Source of the DNA: Lachnospiraceae bacterium
GTDB taxonomy: Bacteria > Bacillota > Clostridia > Lachnospirales > Lachnospiraceae
Reading direction: 5' to 3'
Assembly (NCBI GenBank): GCA_910575775.1
Contig: CAJTEY010000004.1
Location: 97,762-161,761 of the forward strand
DNA: 64,000 nt
Numbering within the stretch: the stretch's first letter is position 1; every line of letters starts with the position of its first letter. This document shows positions 26,257 through 35,760 of this stretch, piece by piece. Made by a program: the position numbers and the translations under genes. The notes beneath the pieces are model-generated. The model was given only the letters and a program-made list of their open reading frames with translations, had not been told where the DNA came from and searched no databases.

Positions 26257-26323
26257 CCCCGGGAAATCCCGGTAAAATTATTATGCGCCATGCGGCACCT
26301 GTTTGTCAAGAAAAAATGACCTC

Positions 26324-26351
26324 AAAAGAGCCCGCGCTTTCGCGCAGGCTC
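26324..26351 (-). terminator. Intrinsic terminator after the large surface protein gene
   Basis: Minus-strand stem GAGCCTGCGC-GAAA-GCGCGGGCTC (ten pairs, one G-U, GAAA tetraloop) followed by TTTT. Marks the 3' end of the pilus-locus transcript. Confidence 0.85.
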
Positions 26352-26393
26352 AGACATTTTGTTTTCCTATTATAATAACCTTACATTACCCTG

Positions 26394-29300
26394 TTACTCC
26401 AGCAGGAACATCTGGGCGCGGTTCAGGGATACGCTGTCCATACTCAGCGCTTCCACACTCTGTCCGGCTCTTGTATATCGGTTCGTGAGCAGCACGCAGA
26501 TCCGCGACGTCTCATCATCCCCATTCTGCAAAGCCGCCAGAGGCGCTTTGACGCGGTACACCTTACCTGGAACGATTCCTCCTGTCACTTCCACCAGACG
26601 GTTGTTCTCCACCGCCCAGACAGGACTTGTAAAGGCCGTGTACGCAGCGCTGTTAATTCCGCCGCCGGGCAGAAGAAGCTCCGCCTCAGGCGCCGCACCC
26701 GCATTCTTATAGAAGAGGGAAAGCTCCGTAGTCTTGTCGCAGGCAATATTGTTGTCCGTGAAACAGAAATACACATCTATTGTTTCACCCAAAATACCGC
26801 CCTTGGCATCCCCGCCTTCCTTGAATGCCACATCGTAAGGGATCGTGACGCTCTCCACCTTGGTGACGCCGTTAAAACCCGCCACAATGGAGACGTCGGC
26901 TCTGTGCACACCGGCATTGTAAGCCGCCATCAGCGCATTCACAAAGATCCGGCACTCTTGTATGCCGTCTCCTTCCGTCGGCGCATCTTTATCCTTATCA
27001 TAGTAGTAAGGGTACATCGACTGTCCCACATACACCACGTTGCCTTTACTGTACACATAGTAGTTATTTCTGCCGTCACGGGGTGACACGCTGTAACCGC
27101 CCGAGCCGTAACCATCGGAAGTTTCCTGATCAAACAGGGTAAACCATGCTGTAGTATAGGCCTTTCCGGCCTCCTTTTCCGTACCGATATCCAACAGATA
27201 ATCCGGCACTGAAAGCTTCGTAATATTTGAGAGCTGTACCCGCAAATCAATCTCATACGGCCATCTGGCAACAGTACCGTCATTGATCCGATCCAGCAGA
27301 AGGTCTGTCGTCTCATCAAACACTTCTGTTTTTATACCCTCATAACGGAATTTTGAGCCACTTCCCATGCTGAGTCTTCCGTATGTCTGTTCATTCTTCT
27401 GCCCCAGCACTTCCGCTGACAGGCCAGCTCTTCCTTTATCCGCCGACGCGCCCGCCGAGGAGACGACAATGCTCCCGCCCTCGTCAATGAACGCATTGAC
27501 AGCATTCATCACCACGTCACCCGGGTTCCCACTGTCACCAAAGCCCAGCGCCACCACATCCCAGAGGGAAAGGTAATTCGCATTTTTCGAAATTCGATCC
27601 GCCAGTTCACCCGGTGTAACTGCCTCGATATCCCAATCCATTTTCAGAAGCGCTTCCGCTCCGCTCAAATAATGAGCCAGCGTAGAATTATTTATATCCT
27701 CATACTGCTTCTGGATGTTTTTATCTCTGTTATCCGTATCGTCAAGAATCTGCAGTACCCGGATCTTCGCCCTGTCGCTGCCGCTTATGGTAAAGCATCC
27801 CTGCGCCGCTGCCCGCCGGTATTCGTTATCGGTATCCCTCACTTCCAGTTTCCAAGGCACAATACCAAAATTAATCTCATTGAAGTCGACACTGATTCTG
27901 CCGATTCCATCCGACTCCTCAAACTGATATCCGGCAAATTCCTCTTCCGGCGCAAAAACACCGTCATAGTTTAAGTCAAGATACAGGTGTTTATCCAGAC
28001 TGCCCCAATAAGTTTTATCGTCTCCCGCCCGGTCGCTGGTTATGCAGTACTCGATCGTACCACGGAGTATCCCCGGTCTCTCAGGCACGGCTTCCGTCGC
28101 TATCATATCGGAAGATCTCTGCTCTCCGTCGGAATCATTTCCGCCACTGTCTCCCTCCGCCCGGAGTTCAATCTTTGGACGCTGCGCATTTAACTGCATG
28201 GCAAACATTGCGCTGCTGTGCACATCTTCAATGGTGTAGATGCCGACACCGTGATCCTCATCATCCTCATCCGATCTGCCCATGGAGATCGCTTCCTTTA
28301 AAAAGTCATACATCTGTGTGTCGGAAGCGATATATTTCGTATTGATATCACTTTCGTCCGCCTTCTGGGCACTCCGGCCCTTAAAGCAGTCATTCTCCAC
28401 CACAATGGGATATCCGGCCCGCAGATAATCCAAAAGCGCTTCCTTTTTCAGCACTGTGATATCGCTCGCATCATATCTGGTATCGCGGTTTGCTACACGG
28501 TCGCCTGTGTGGTAAACCTTGCCGTTTAAATCTTCGTCGTTAAAGACCGTCATCATTTTGCCGTCCTTATCCGGCTCGTGATAGAAACGCTGGCCGTCCA
28601 GACCGATGAAGATCATATTATAATCCTCGTTAATATCCTGATAACTGGTGTTAAACGCCACCACTGAGCTTAAAGTGGTTTTGATCTCTATCTTCTTTGA
28701 GCTTCTGAGAATCTGCTGCCCTTCTCCCTCTTGATCCTCTCTCTGCCAGAACAGGACAACATTCCCCTTATCGTTCGCATGAGGATGCAGATCTGATTTC
28801 ATGTTCGCAGTCGGCTGCAGCTCCAGAATTGACAAATCCTTATACTCCCCGACCAGTCCGAGGGAATAGTTGATGATGTACTGCACCGCCATTGCCTTGC
28901 TGACCTTCTCGGAAATTCTCTCGTCCTCCGGCAGCAGAATGTTCTCCGCTTTAATCGCTGCCAGCACCTCGCCAAAGCCCGACTTCGCCTCGTTCTTATC
29001 TAATGTATCCGGGAAATCATCCCCAACCAGTGGCGTACCGTTCACAACATAGATGTTGCGGTTTACATAATGAAAATCATTATCCTTTTTATCCGGGTGA
29101 TCCTCAAGTTCCTTGTCAACATTCATCAAAATGTTGTCCGCCAGGTTTCCCTCCTTTGCCATCTCATCATAGAAAGCGAGGAGATCCTTTTTCAAGAAAG
29201 TTTTTGCCAGTTTCTGATATGCGCTGCCTTTATAATTCGCACTTACGCCGTTTTCCGAATCCTCAATAATTCCGTAATCCACGATAACAGGCTTCAACGA

Positions 29301-31787
29301 CTGCACCGCCTCCTCCAGCAGACAGGTAATTACCATCTCGGAAACATCCGTCAATCCATCCTCCGAAACATTTTCCGCATCCTTCAGGGTAATATAACTC
29401 TTTTCCGCTTCCGGGTTGAGATACAACCCCGTGCCATCCTCCAGATACACAAGATCCGCATTCCTCACATCCTCCTGCGTCACTTCTCCCGCTAGCTTCG
29501 TATTCACTCTGATCGCAAATTCATCGGAAGCATTGTCCTGCTTATTCAGTGAATTGAATACATATCTTCTCAGAAAATCATTTCCACCTGTGCATCTTAT
29601 ATATACGGGCGCATTCTGCACCTCTATATAATACGCAGATGTACTTTCCGCCGTGCGGTCTCTGGTAATCTTATACATACCCTTACCGCCGCCAACATAT
29701 TCAAAATGTCCAGCAAGTGCCGGCTCCTCGTCAAAGATATCCCCCTCCGTCTCTGCCGCGTCCAGATCATTCTGGAACAGATCTTTTTCTAGTATGTAAC
29801 TGTCATAAGGGCGTGCAATTCCCTCTTCTGCGGAGACAGCACTGACCTCCTTAATCTGATACAGGAGCTGTTCCTCCTCCGCTTCCACATACGTAAATTT
29901 CAATACACAGTATGTGCCATCCGGCACCTCCGGCTGCCCTGGTACAGGTGTCGGCTCTATCGGATCTGTCGGATTCTCCGGCTCTACCGGATCTGTCGGA
30001 TTCTCCGGCCCTACCGGATCTGTCGGATTCTCCGGCTCTACCGGATCTGTCGGATTCTCCGGCTCTACCGGATCTGTCGGGTTCTCCGGCCCTACCGGAT
30101 CTGTCGGGTTCTCCGGCCCTACCGGATCTGTCGGATTCTCCGGCCCTACCGGATCTGTCGGATTCTCCGGCTCAGGCGCAGGATCTGGTACAGGATTCGG
30201 TGACGGTTCTGCCACAGGCTCCATGCCCACACATAAATACCATCCCTCCTCTGCCCCTGTGTTCTTCAAGACAGGTTGTGTCTGGAAGCCGGCACTCAGA
30301 GACCGGGACTGCTCCACTTCCGGCGTATTCTCCGGGATTGTCGGATTTGCCGGTTGTTCCGGATTTCCCGAATCTGATGGTTGCTCCGGGTCTGCCGGCT
30401 GTTCCGGGTTCCCTGGTTCTGTCGGCTGCTCCGGGTCTGCCGGCTGTTCCGGGGTCCCTGGTTCTGTCGGCTGCTCCGGGTTCTCTGGTTCTGATGGCTG
30501 CTCCGGGTTCCCTGGTTCTGTCGGCTGCTCCGGGCCTGCCGGCTGATCTGGTTTTTCAGGCGTTTCTGGATTATTCGGTTCATCCGGCTCTTCTGGTTTC
30601 GGCTCCGGACGCGGAATTCCTTTAAACTCACCGAGCGTACACACATACTTATATCTGCCATCCTCAACATAATACAACCCTGTCGCGTCAACATACTCAG
30701 CGAGAGCACTTATCACATCGTCTACTTCTCCACTGACACTCTTTACTACCTCTGCACGGTAACCATTGGCAGCCAGCACCGGCTCCCCAAAAATTACATG
30801 GTAATCCCCCTGTCCCTCCGCAAAGGTATAAATCCCTTCCATCGGCAGAACTGTCATGTCTGAAGCTCCAAAAATAGAACTCCCACCAGGCTGCCCCGTC
30901 AGATTGTAATCAAATCCTGTAAGCACGGGAAGGCTGCCTGCATCTGCACTGACATCCGTTCTCCTTTGCACATGTGCATAGAGTCTCCCTGTCGGATAAG
31001 AAACCGCATCAGTCAATATTCCATTCTCATCATGCTCCACCTCTGCGGAGTCAAAAATCTGGCTCCATAAGCTGGCTTTCAGATCCTCACCGGTTCCGCC
31101 GTATGCCTCCCGATATACAATCTCGCCATAACCGTCGCCAATAACTGCATCCGTCAGCGTTTTCCTATCTGTATACTTATAAAAATCTGTACTTTGTTCA
31201 CTTTCATCCCCCCTAAAAATGCGGGAGAGATCTTTCTGCACCGGAGACTGCCCTGGCGCCAGATATCCTATGGTACCAAGGGAAAAATCATATTTCTTAT
31301 CGTTTACTTCCGCCTGCGCCTTTCCCGGCACGATATCCAGAATGACAAAAGGATGATCCTCGTCATGTTCTTCCACCACCTGTTTGATACCGCCGAAAGA
31401 CTCCCTTGCCTGCACCGTCGGTACAGGCACGCTGTCATTCGGCGCCATATAGAAGCCTGTCACCAAGAGTGCAGCCGCTGCCGTCATCGCCACCGCACGT
31501 CCGAACATTTTCTTCGTAATCACACGTTTGCGCGGTCTGTAAGGCATGATCTGCTGGGGATTTTTAATCAGCAGCTCCGCCGGATCCTTGTCCCCCTGCA
31601 CGCTGCCATGGTCAGCCGCTTTGCCTGACGCCCAGCCGCCTTTTTTATTCCCGGATGCACGGCTCCGCCAAAACATCGCATAAGCTGTCACCGCTCCCAA
31701 AAGGAACGCCAGGAAGACGACAAGCGGATTGATTAAATTTTTCTCGCTGTTTTTTTTCACAAACGGCTTATAGTCTTTTTTCCCCAT
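26394..31787 (-). CDS. 1797-residue membrane-anchored surface protein with proline repeats
   Basis: Very large protein, last gene of the pilus locus. Start ATG 31787 (MGKKDYKPFVKK) with GAGAGG upstream; an earlier ATG at 31865 overlaps the upstream gene's end. A membrane helix (about 19-41) is followed by a basic cytoplasm-like stretch and a second hydrophobic segment (about 96-115) ending in a signal-peptidase-like VQA. Then come a 170-residue globular part, two Pro-rich repeat arrays (about 410-490, PEQPTEPGN-type; about 540-611, eight PENPTDPVG/E units), and ~1180 C-terminal residues. Within these, LLDYLRAGYPIVVEND and DVVALGFGDSGNPGDVVMNA VNAFIDEGGSIVVSS look like class I glutamine amidotransferase-like folds, seen in surface proteins as sugar- or ligand-binding domains. 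No sortase motif is seen. Function unknown; the pilus context suggests a cell-surface or pilus-associated role. Confidence 0.75.
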   Translation of the reverse strand: MGKKDYKPFVKKNSEKNLINPLVVFLAFLLGAVTAYAMFWRSRASGNKKGGWASGKAADHGSVQGDKDPAELLIKNPQQIMPYRPRKRVITKKMFGRAVAMTAAAALLVTGFYMAPNDSVPVPTVQARESFGGIKQVVEEHDEDHPFVILDIVPGKAQAEVNDKKYDFSLGTIGYLAPGQSPVQKDLSRIFRGDESEQSTDFYKYTDRKTLTDAVIGDGYGEIVYREAYGGTGEDLKASLWSQIFDSAEVEHDENGILTDAVSYPTGRLYAHVQRRTDVSADAGSLPVLTGFDYNLTGQPGGSSIFGASDMTVLPMEGIYTFAEGQGDYHVIFGEPVLAANGYRAEVVKSVSGEVDDVISALAEYVDATGLYYVEDGRYKYVCTLGEFKGIPRPEPKPEEPDEPNNPETPEKPDQPAGPEQPTEPGNPEQPSEPENPEQPTEPGTPEQPADPEQPTEPGNPEQPADPEQPSDSGNPEQPANPTIPENTPEVEQSRSLSAGFQTQPVLKNTGAEEGWYLCVGMEPVAEPSPNPVPDPAPEPENPTDPVGPENPTDPVGPENPTDPVGPENPTDPVEPENPTDPVEPENPTDPVGPENPTDPVEPENPTDPIEPTPVPGQPEVPDGTYCVLKFTYVEAEEEQLLYQIKEVSAVSAEEGIARPYDSYILEKDLFQNDLDAAETEGDIFDEEPALAGHFEYVGGGKGMYKITRDRTAESTSAYYIEVQNAPVYIRCTGGNDFLRRYVFNSLNKQDNASDEFAIRVNTKLAGEVTQEDVRNADLVYLEDGTGLYLNPEAEKSYITLKDAENVSEDGLTDVSEMVITCLLEEAVQSLKPVIVDYGIIEDSENGVSANYKGSAYQKLAKTFLKKDLLAFYDEMAKEGNLADNILMNVDKELEDHPDKKDNDFHYVNRNIYVVNGTPLVGDDFPDTLDKNEAKSGFGEVLAAIKAENILLPEDERISEKVSKAMAVQYIINYSLGLVGEYKDLSILELQPTANMKSDLHPHANDKGNVVLFWQREDQEGEGQQILRSSKKIEIKTTLSSVVAFNTSYQDINEDYNMIFIGLDGQRFYHEPDKDGKMMTVFNDEDLNGKVYHTGDRVANRDTRYDASDITVLKKEALLDYLRAGYPIVVENDCFKGRSAQKADESDINTKYIASDTQMYDFLKEAISMGRSDEDDEDHGVGIYTIEDVHSSAMFAMQLNAQRPKIELRAEGDSGGNDSDGEQRSSDMIATEAVPERPGILRGTIEYCITSDRAGDDKTYWGSLDKHLYLDLNYDGVFAPEEEFAGYQFEESDGIGRISVDFNEINFGIVPWKLEVRDTDNEYRRAAAQGCFTISGSDRAKIRVLQILDDTDNRDKNIQKQYEDINNSTLAHYLSGAEALLKMDWDIEAVTPGELADRISKNANYLSLWDVVALGFGDSGNPGDVVMNAVNAFIDEGGSIVVSSAGASADKGRAGLSAEVLGQKNEQTYGRLSMGSGSKFRYEGIKTEVFDETTDLLLDRINDGTVARWPYEIDLRVQLSNITKLSVPDYLLDIGTEKEAGKAYTTAWFTLFDQETSDGYGSGGYSVSPRDGRNNYYVYSKGNVVYVGQSMYPYYYDKDKDAPTEGDGIQECRIFVNALMAAYNAGVHRADVSIVAGFNGVTKVESVTIPYDVAFKEGGDAKGGILGETIDVYFCFTDNNIACDKTTELSLFYKNAGAAPEAELLLPGGGINSAAYTAFTSPVWAVENNRLVEVTGGIVPGKVYRVKAPLAALQNGDDETSRICVLLTNRYTRAGQSVEALSMDSVSLNRAQMFLLE
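29953..30168 (-). repeat. Eight 27-bp units encoding PENPTDPVG/E
   Basis: Plus strand unit GGCTCTACCGGATCTGTCGG plus ATTCTCC, repeated eight times with exact 27-bp period; units alternate between GGCTCT and GGCCCT. In coding sense they give a nine-residue Pro-rich repeat. High identity at DNA level suggests slippage-prone length variation. Confidence 0.92.
30318..30556 (-). repeat. Second proline-repeat array encoding PEQPTEPGN-like units
   Basis: Less regular array of about nine-residue units (PEQPTEPGN, PEQPSEPEN, PEQPADPEQ, PEQPANP) N-terminal to the PENPTDPV array in the same protein. The boundaries are approximate. Confidence 0.8.
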
Positions 31788-31868
31788 ATGCAACAACCTC
31801 TCTCCTATGGCACCGCCGCAGCCGCTGATGTTTCGGCTTTGGCATAGTGTTTCATCGCAGGGCATCTG

Positions 31869-34800
31869 TTATTTCCAGCTTCTCCAGCTGTCCCCATTAC
31901 TTTTACACAGATATGCCGTTATAAAATCCCAATTTGAATTGCATATCTGTATCGTAAATTCATCCGTCGCCGCATCATAGAAACATTTCAGCTTTAACCC
32001 CCAGATATCCTGTGTGTTTTGCTGTCCATCCGGCAGGTATTTCAAACCGATATTTTCTTTTGTCTGCCACTCGCCTTTCTTTTCAAAACCAAACTCATTC
32101 CAGTTCTTACCTGTAAATCCGCGCTCCGATGGCAGGGGAATATACATTTTTCCTTTATAATGATTCCCGTTAAACATAAAATCCACATCCACCGTAGGAC
32201 ACTGAATCTGCGGATTCATATTGCCGCTCTCCAGCTGGCCGTCAAGAGTTCCCGGATCCTTCCGCCTCCATTCCTTCCCGTCCGCCGCACACTGGAAGAC
32301 ACCTGCAGAAATTTCCACGTTCCTGTTCCATTTGGAATCCCAGTAATTATAGAAGAGTTTCAGCTCATAAAGCTTACTGTCCGCCACATAACGGCATCTC
32401 ATTGCAGACGGCACGTAGTAGGTGGTTTTGTCCGTGCCTTTGATCGACTTTATGGTCCAGTCAAGTTTCTTCGCATCCTGCCACCCGAGATTCTCCCGGT
32501 TAAAGTAGGACGTAAATTCTCCCTCGGAAGGCGCCGGGAAATAGATTTCCCCCTTCGTAAACTGGTTGTCATGATAACTCCACAGCTCCAGGTTGAAATT
32601 CGTACCGACTTCCACATGGATTGTACTGTCGTCCAGCTCATAGTAACGCTCCTCCCGTTTCAGATTCGGGAAATCGAACCCCTGCCAGCCGATGATCTCA
32701 TAAGTATCATAAAACTTATTTCGATATAACATACCAGGAACGATGTGGTAGTTACCGCAGACCTTAATCCTCTCGTTTTCATTGTTCAGCTTCATGTAGG
32801 GATTACCCCCGGGACTGACGTCCGCCACCCCGCCTGCCAGTGACCTGTTCCCCTGATAGGACATCGTCTTCTCGTCATAATAGTAAAGCTTTTTCCACTG
32901 GGACTGGCTGTTTCCCTCACCCTCATAGAGACTGTAGACCATACCCTCCATACCTTGATTGCCTTCGATATTCTCATATCTGGAGGGCTTGATCTCCCCA
33001 ATGATGCCGCTGCCGTTTCCAACCTTGTAAATATTGACAGGGTCGTAGGTAATATTTTTCCCCGTATACTCTACTTCATGGTAGTTGAAGGTTACCTTCG
33101 GCCGATCCAGTTTTGCATAAAATACTTTGCCGTGTCTGTATTTCTTTCCAGTATATCCCTCAGACGCCGTATTGTTTTTTATATTATTAAAATACTCCTC
33201 CCTGATTGTTTCATTGCTGTCCGGTGTACCGCCGTGGCCCGGCACATATCTGTCCTCGGGTATGGGGAAAATTGCCTGCATATAAAAAGTATAACTTCCG
33301 TTCAGATCCAGATCAAACAAATCCGGGCAGATCCGATAGTTGTTACCGCCGCCGATGGTATAATGAAGCAGTATTCTATCCGGCGCATTCCCAGAATTAT
33401 CCACCACGCGAATAGCTGTCACATACTTGGAATAGTCTGTGGGCAGTCCCTCCCTGATCGACTCATCCAACTGCTGCTCCCCGTACTTCAACTCCCCTTT
33501 ATACGGCTCCGCATTTTCCTTGCCCTTCACCATCGTCAATGTAATTGCGCCCGGCACCCAGTTATCATAATGTCTGCCATGGGTATTATCCTGCGTAGAC
33601 AGAAACGACATCGCCTGAATTACAACCGTATATGTATGGCTAGGATTATCAGGATCAGAAATTGGCGCATTCGGATCCAAACGGAAAGTAGCGTGATCAG
33701 GTTTGCTTTCCACTATATCAATATATAATTGCGGATTCCAAGTTGTTGTCGCGCCTGGCACAGAGCTTGGATCATGTATAAGCCATACATACGGATTGCC
33801 CAGCGGATTACCCTCATACGTCACCTGTTTGTCGATTGAGGTGTCATCACCGCATCCCTTACAGGTTTCGCCGAGCCTGGTGCCAGCCACATTTGCGGAT
33901 ATGGTAAACGTGCAGCCCGGCGATATCTCGCCATCAGCATTGTCCGGGTTATCATCCGCCGTTTTCGTCAGGGAAACCGTCGTCACCCGCTTTATGTAAA
34001 CCTCCAGCGCGCAGGATGCATGATTGCCGTCCGAATCCACCGCATTGGTCGTGATCACTACGTTAATGGTTCCCGCCGGTTCGTCTGTGGCGATCTGCAA
34101 AATACCGTTTGCCGTATCCGTAAACCGGGTGCCGCCTGAAGGACTGCCCGATGACGCCAGCGACCAGGTAACGCTTCTGTCCGCCACATTATCGCCCGTC
34201 ACCTTCGGCGTGGAAAAATGATAAGATTCGCCGGGCTCCAGGATCACGCCCTTGTCCCTCGCCGCGATGGAGAGCGTCTTTTTCTTATTTAAAGGATCCA
34301 GTTCCGCATCATTGACCCCCACCTTGTTGCGGATGGTAACGTTATTGGAAGTCACATACTCTTTTCTTCCGTCCAAAAAAGTCAGGGCAAGCTGCACCAC
34401 GCGCTTCTCCTCCACCTGGGTTAAATCCACGGAGAAATTCGTCACATGACTCGCAAGCTCCACCCATCCGGCCGCTACAGGATCTGCCGGGTCAAAAACC
34501 GGGAAGTGGACCGCCGCCGTATCCACATCTGTGGGCTGCACATCCAGCTCCGCATAATAAAGCGTTTCCTTATCCTTACTCCAGTAAAAATGATAGTGCT
34601 TATTGCCGTTTCCCGGATCTACTGTCTGGGTAGGCGTACCGCCGGGCGCCGCCGGCGTTTCCTCCAGCACACCGTTATACATAATCAGGCTTTTATCCTC
34701 CGGCGTGAAGGTAAACTCCGCATCCTTCAGTGCTTTGTGAGGCGTGCCGCCCGAATCGTAACCCACATAATTTACGCTCCGGGTGGTGTCAATCAGCACA

Positions 34801-34985
34801 TCCGACATCTGGTTCAGGGAAAGCTGCGCCTCCTGCTGCACGTTGATATCGCTGTTGGCCGACGCATAGCTCTTGGAGCCGACCAGAATAAACCCGCACA
34901 CCGACATGACAACGATGGACAGGATCGCTATCGCAATCAGCAATTCCACTATAGTAAATCCTCTCTGGTCCTTTCTCACACGCAT
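31869..34985 (-). CDS. Giant type IV pilin-like protein (1038 residues)
   Basis: Prepilin-like N-terminus with cleavage motif QRG/FTIVELLIAIAILSIVV, Glu at +5, so it should be processed by the locus' peptidase PilD. Start ATG 34985 (MRVRKDQRGFT) has GGGGTGAT before it. After a PilW/PulJ-type head (QEAQLSLNQMSDVLIDTTRS) of ~230 residues comes an Ig/BIG2-like domain (about 235-345, LEPGESYHFS...VTWSLAS), a part with CKGCG, and a C-terminal region with two related modules (GEIYFPAPSEGEFTSYFNRE and GKMYIPLPSERGFTGKNWNE), indicating internal duplication. Minor pilins are normally 150-250 residues; this one could place an adhesive domain at the pilus tip. The tip role is inference. Confidence 0.8.
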   Translation of the reverse strand: MRVRKDQRGFTIVELLIAIAILSIVVMSVCGFILVGSKSYASANSDINVQQEAQLSLNQMSDVLIDTTRSVNYVGYDSGGTPHKALKDAEFTFTPEDKSLIMYNGVLEETPAAPGGTPTQTVDPGNGNKHYHFYWSKDKETLYYAELDVQPTDVDTAAVHFPVFDPADPVAAGWVELASHVTNFSVDLTQVEEKRVVQLALTFLDGRKEYVTSNNVTIRNKVGVNDAELDPLNKKKTLSIAARDKGVILEPGESYHFSTPKVTGDNVADRSVTWSLASSGSPSGGTRFTDTANGILQIATDEPAGTINVVITTNAVDSDGNHASCALEVYIKRVTTVSLTKTADDNPDNADGEISPGCTFTISANVAGTRLGETCKGCGDDTSIDKQVTYEGNPLGNPYVWLIHDPSSVPGATTTWNPQLYIDIVESKPDHATFRLDPNAPISDPDNPSHTYTVVIQAMSFLSTQDNTHGRHYDNWVPGAITLTMVKGKENAEPYKGELKYGEQQLDESIREGLPTDYSKYVTAIRVVDNSGNAPDRILLHYTIGGGNNYRICPDLFDLDLNGSYTFYMQAIFPIPEDRYVPGHGGTPDSNETIREEYFNNIKNNTASEGYTGKKYRHGKVFYAKLDRPKVTFNYHEVEYTGKNITYDPVNIYKVGNGSGIIGEIKPSRYENIEGNQGMEGMVYSLYEGEGNSQSQWKKLYYYDEKTMSYQGNRSLAGGVADVSPGGNPYMKLNNENERIKVCGNYHIVPGMLYRNKFYDTYEIIGWQGFDFPNLKREERYYELDDSTIHVEVGTNFNLELWSYHDNQFTKGEIYFPAPSEGEFTSYFNRENLGWQDAKKLDWTIKSIKGTDKTTYYVPSAMRCRYVADSKLYELKLFYNYWDSKWNRNVEISAGVFQCAADGKEWRRKDPGTLDGQLESGNMNPQIQCPTVDVDFMFNGNHYKGKMYIPLPSERGFTGKNWNEFGFEKKGEWQTKENIGLKYLPDGQQNTQDIWGLKLKCFYDAATDEFTIQICNSNWDFITAYLCKSNGDSWRSWK

Positions 34986-35091
34986 TTTTATCACCCCGTT
35001 GCTCTTCGTCACATGCCTCCCAGGGCATGCATTCCCACACATTCCCCACCCCTGCCGCCGCGCGGTGCGCCTTTTTGTCTGCGCTTCGCCG

Positions 35092-35676
35092 TTACGGCAC
35101 CAGGTTAACCTCGGACTTGCCCGTAAGCTTCGTCAATACAATCTCGTATTTTTTACTGCCGCCCTGCACATGAAGCTTCTCATAAATATTGCCGGATGCG
35201 TCCTCTTCAAAACCGCCGCTTGCGCGGTCAAACCTGATCTCAATCTTATCTCCCGCCAGAAGTTCCGTCTCCGCGCCTCCTTCGGGCGTGTATGCCACAT
35301 ACACTCTGCTGGTTCCTACCTTCTGCGGCTCCGACGGCACATAGGAACCGCCGCTGTCCATAACGTACATCCGCGTGTACACGTTCTGATCCGCATCCCG
35401 GTAAAGCTCCATGTAAGCTGCCGATTTGCCCATCGTTGTCACCTTGCAGTCACCGATGGAACGCTGCATATTATTGGCGCAGCTCTTCGCGTTCGCACTG
35501 AAAACCAGAATAATGGAATAAAACACCGTACTTATGATAATCGCAATGATAGCGAGGACAATGATCAGTTCAATAATAGAATAGCCATTGTTATTATTTT
35601 CATAACATCTGTTATTCCGCAGTCTGTCACTCCAGCCCTTATGAAGTTTATCGGTTTTCCGCCCTTCTGTGCCCAA
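35092..35676 (-). CDS. Type IV pilin-like protein (194 residues)
   Basis: Prepilin-like signal NNNG/YSIIELIIVLAIIAIIIS with Glu at +5, preceded by a long 33-residue basic leader. No in-frame ATG exists near the motif; the start is probably TTG 35676 with GGAAGG before it. The C-terminal part (about 65-194) is a beta-rich head with FxxxYVAYTPEGG. It lies between two much bigger pilin-like genes. Likely a minor pilin; GspH/FimT-like shape is possible. Confidence 0.75.
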   Translation of the reverse strand: MGTEGRKTDKLHKGWSDRLRNNRCYENNNNGYSIIELIIVLAIIAIIISTVFYSIILVFSANAKSCANNMQRSIGDCKVTTMGKSAAYMELYRDADQNVYTRMYVMDSGGSYVPSEPQKVGTSRVYVAYTPEGGAETELLAGDKIEIRFDRASGGFEEDASGNIYEKLHVQGGSKKYEIVLTKLTGKSEVNLVP

Positions 35677-35760
35677 CCTTCCGCTTCCTTCCTGCTTTTC
35701 TTTTCTGCGCGTAATCCAGCCTCTGCGCCGTGCGCCGCCGCATCTTCGCCTGCGCGGAAC

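Noticed and set aside
29953..30168. 27-bp repeat array as a CRISPR array
   Set aside because: Perfect in-frame coding repeats with no spacers, within the large surface protein gene.
30296..30709. 137-codon minus-strand frame inside the proline repeats
   Set aside because: Out-of-frame reading of the repeat array of the 1797-residue protein.
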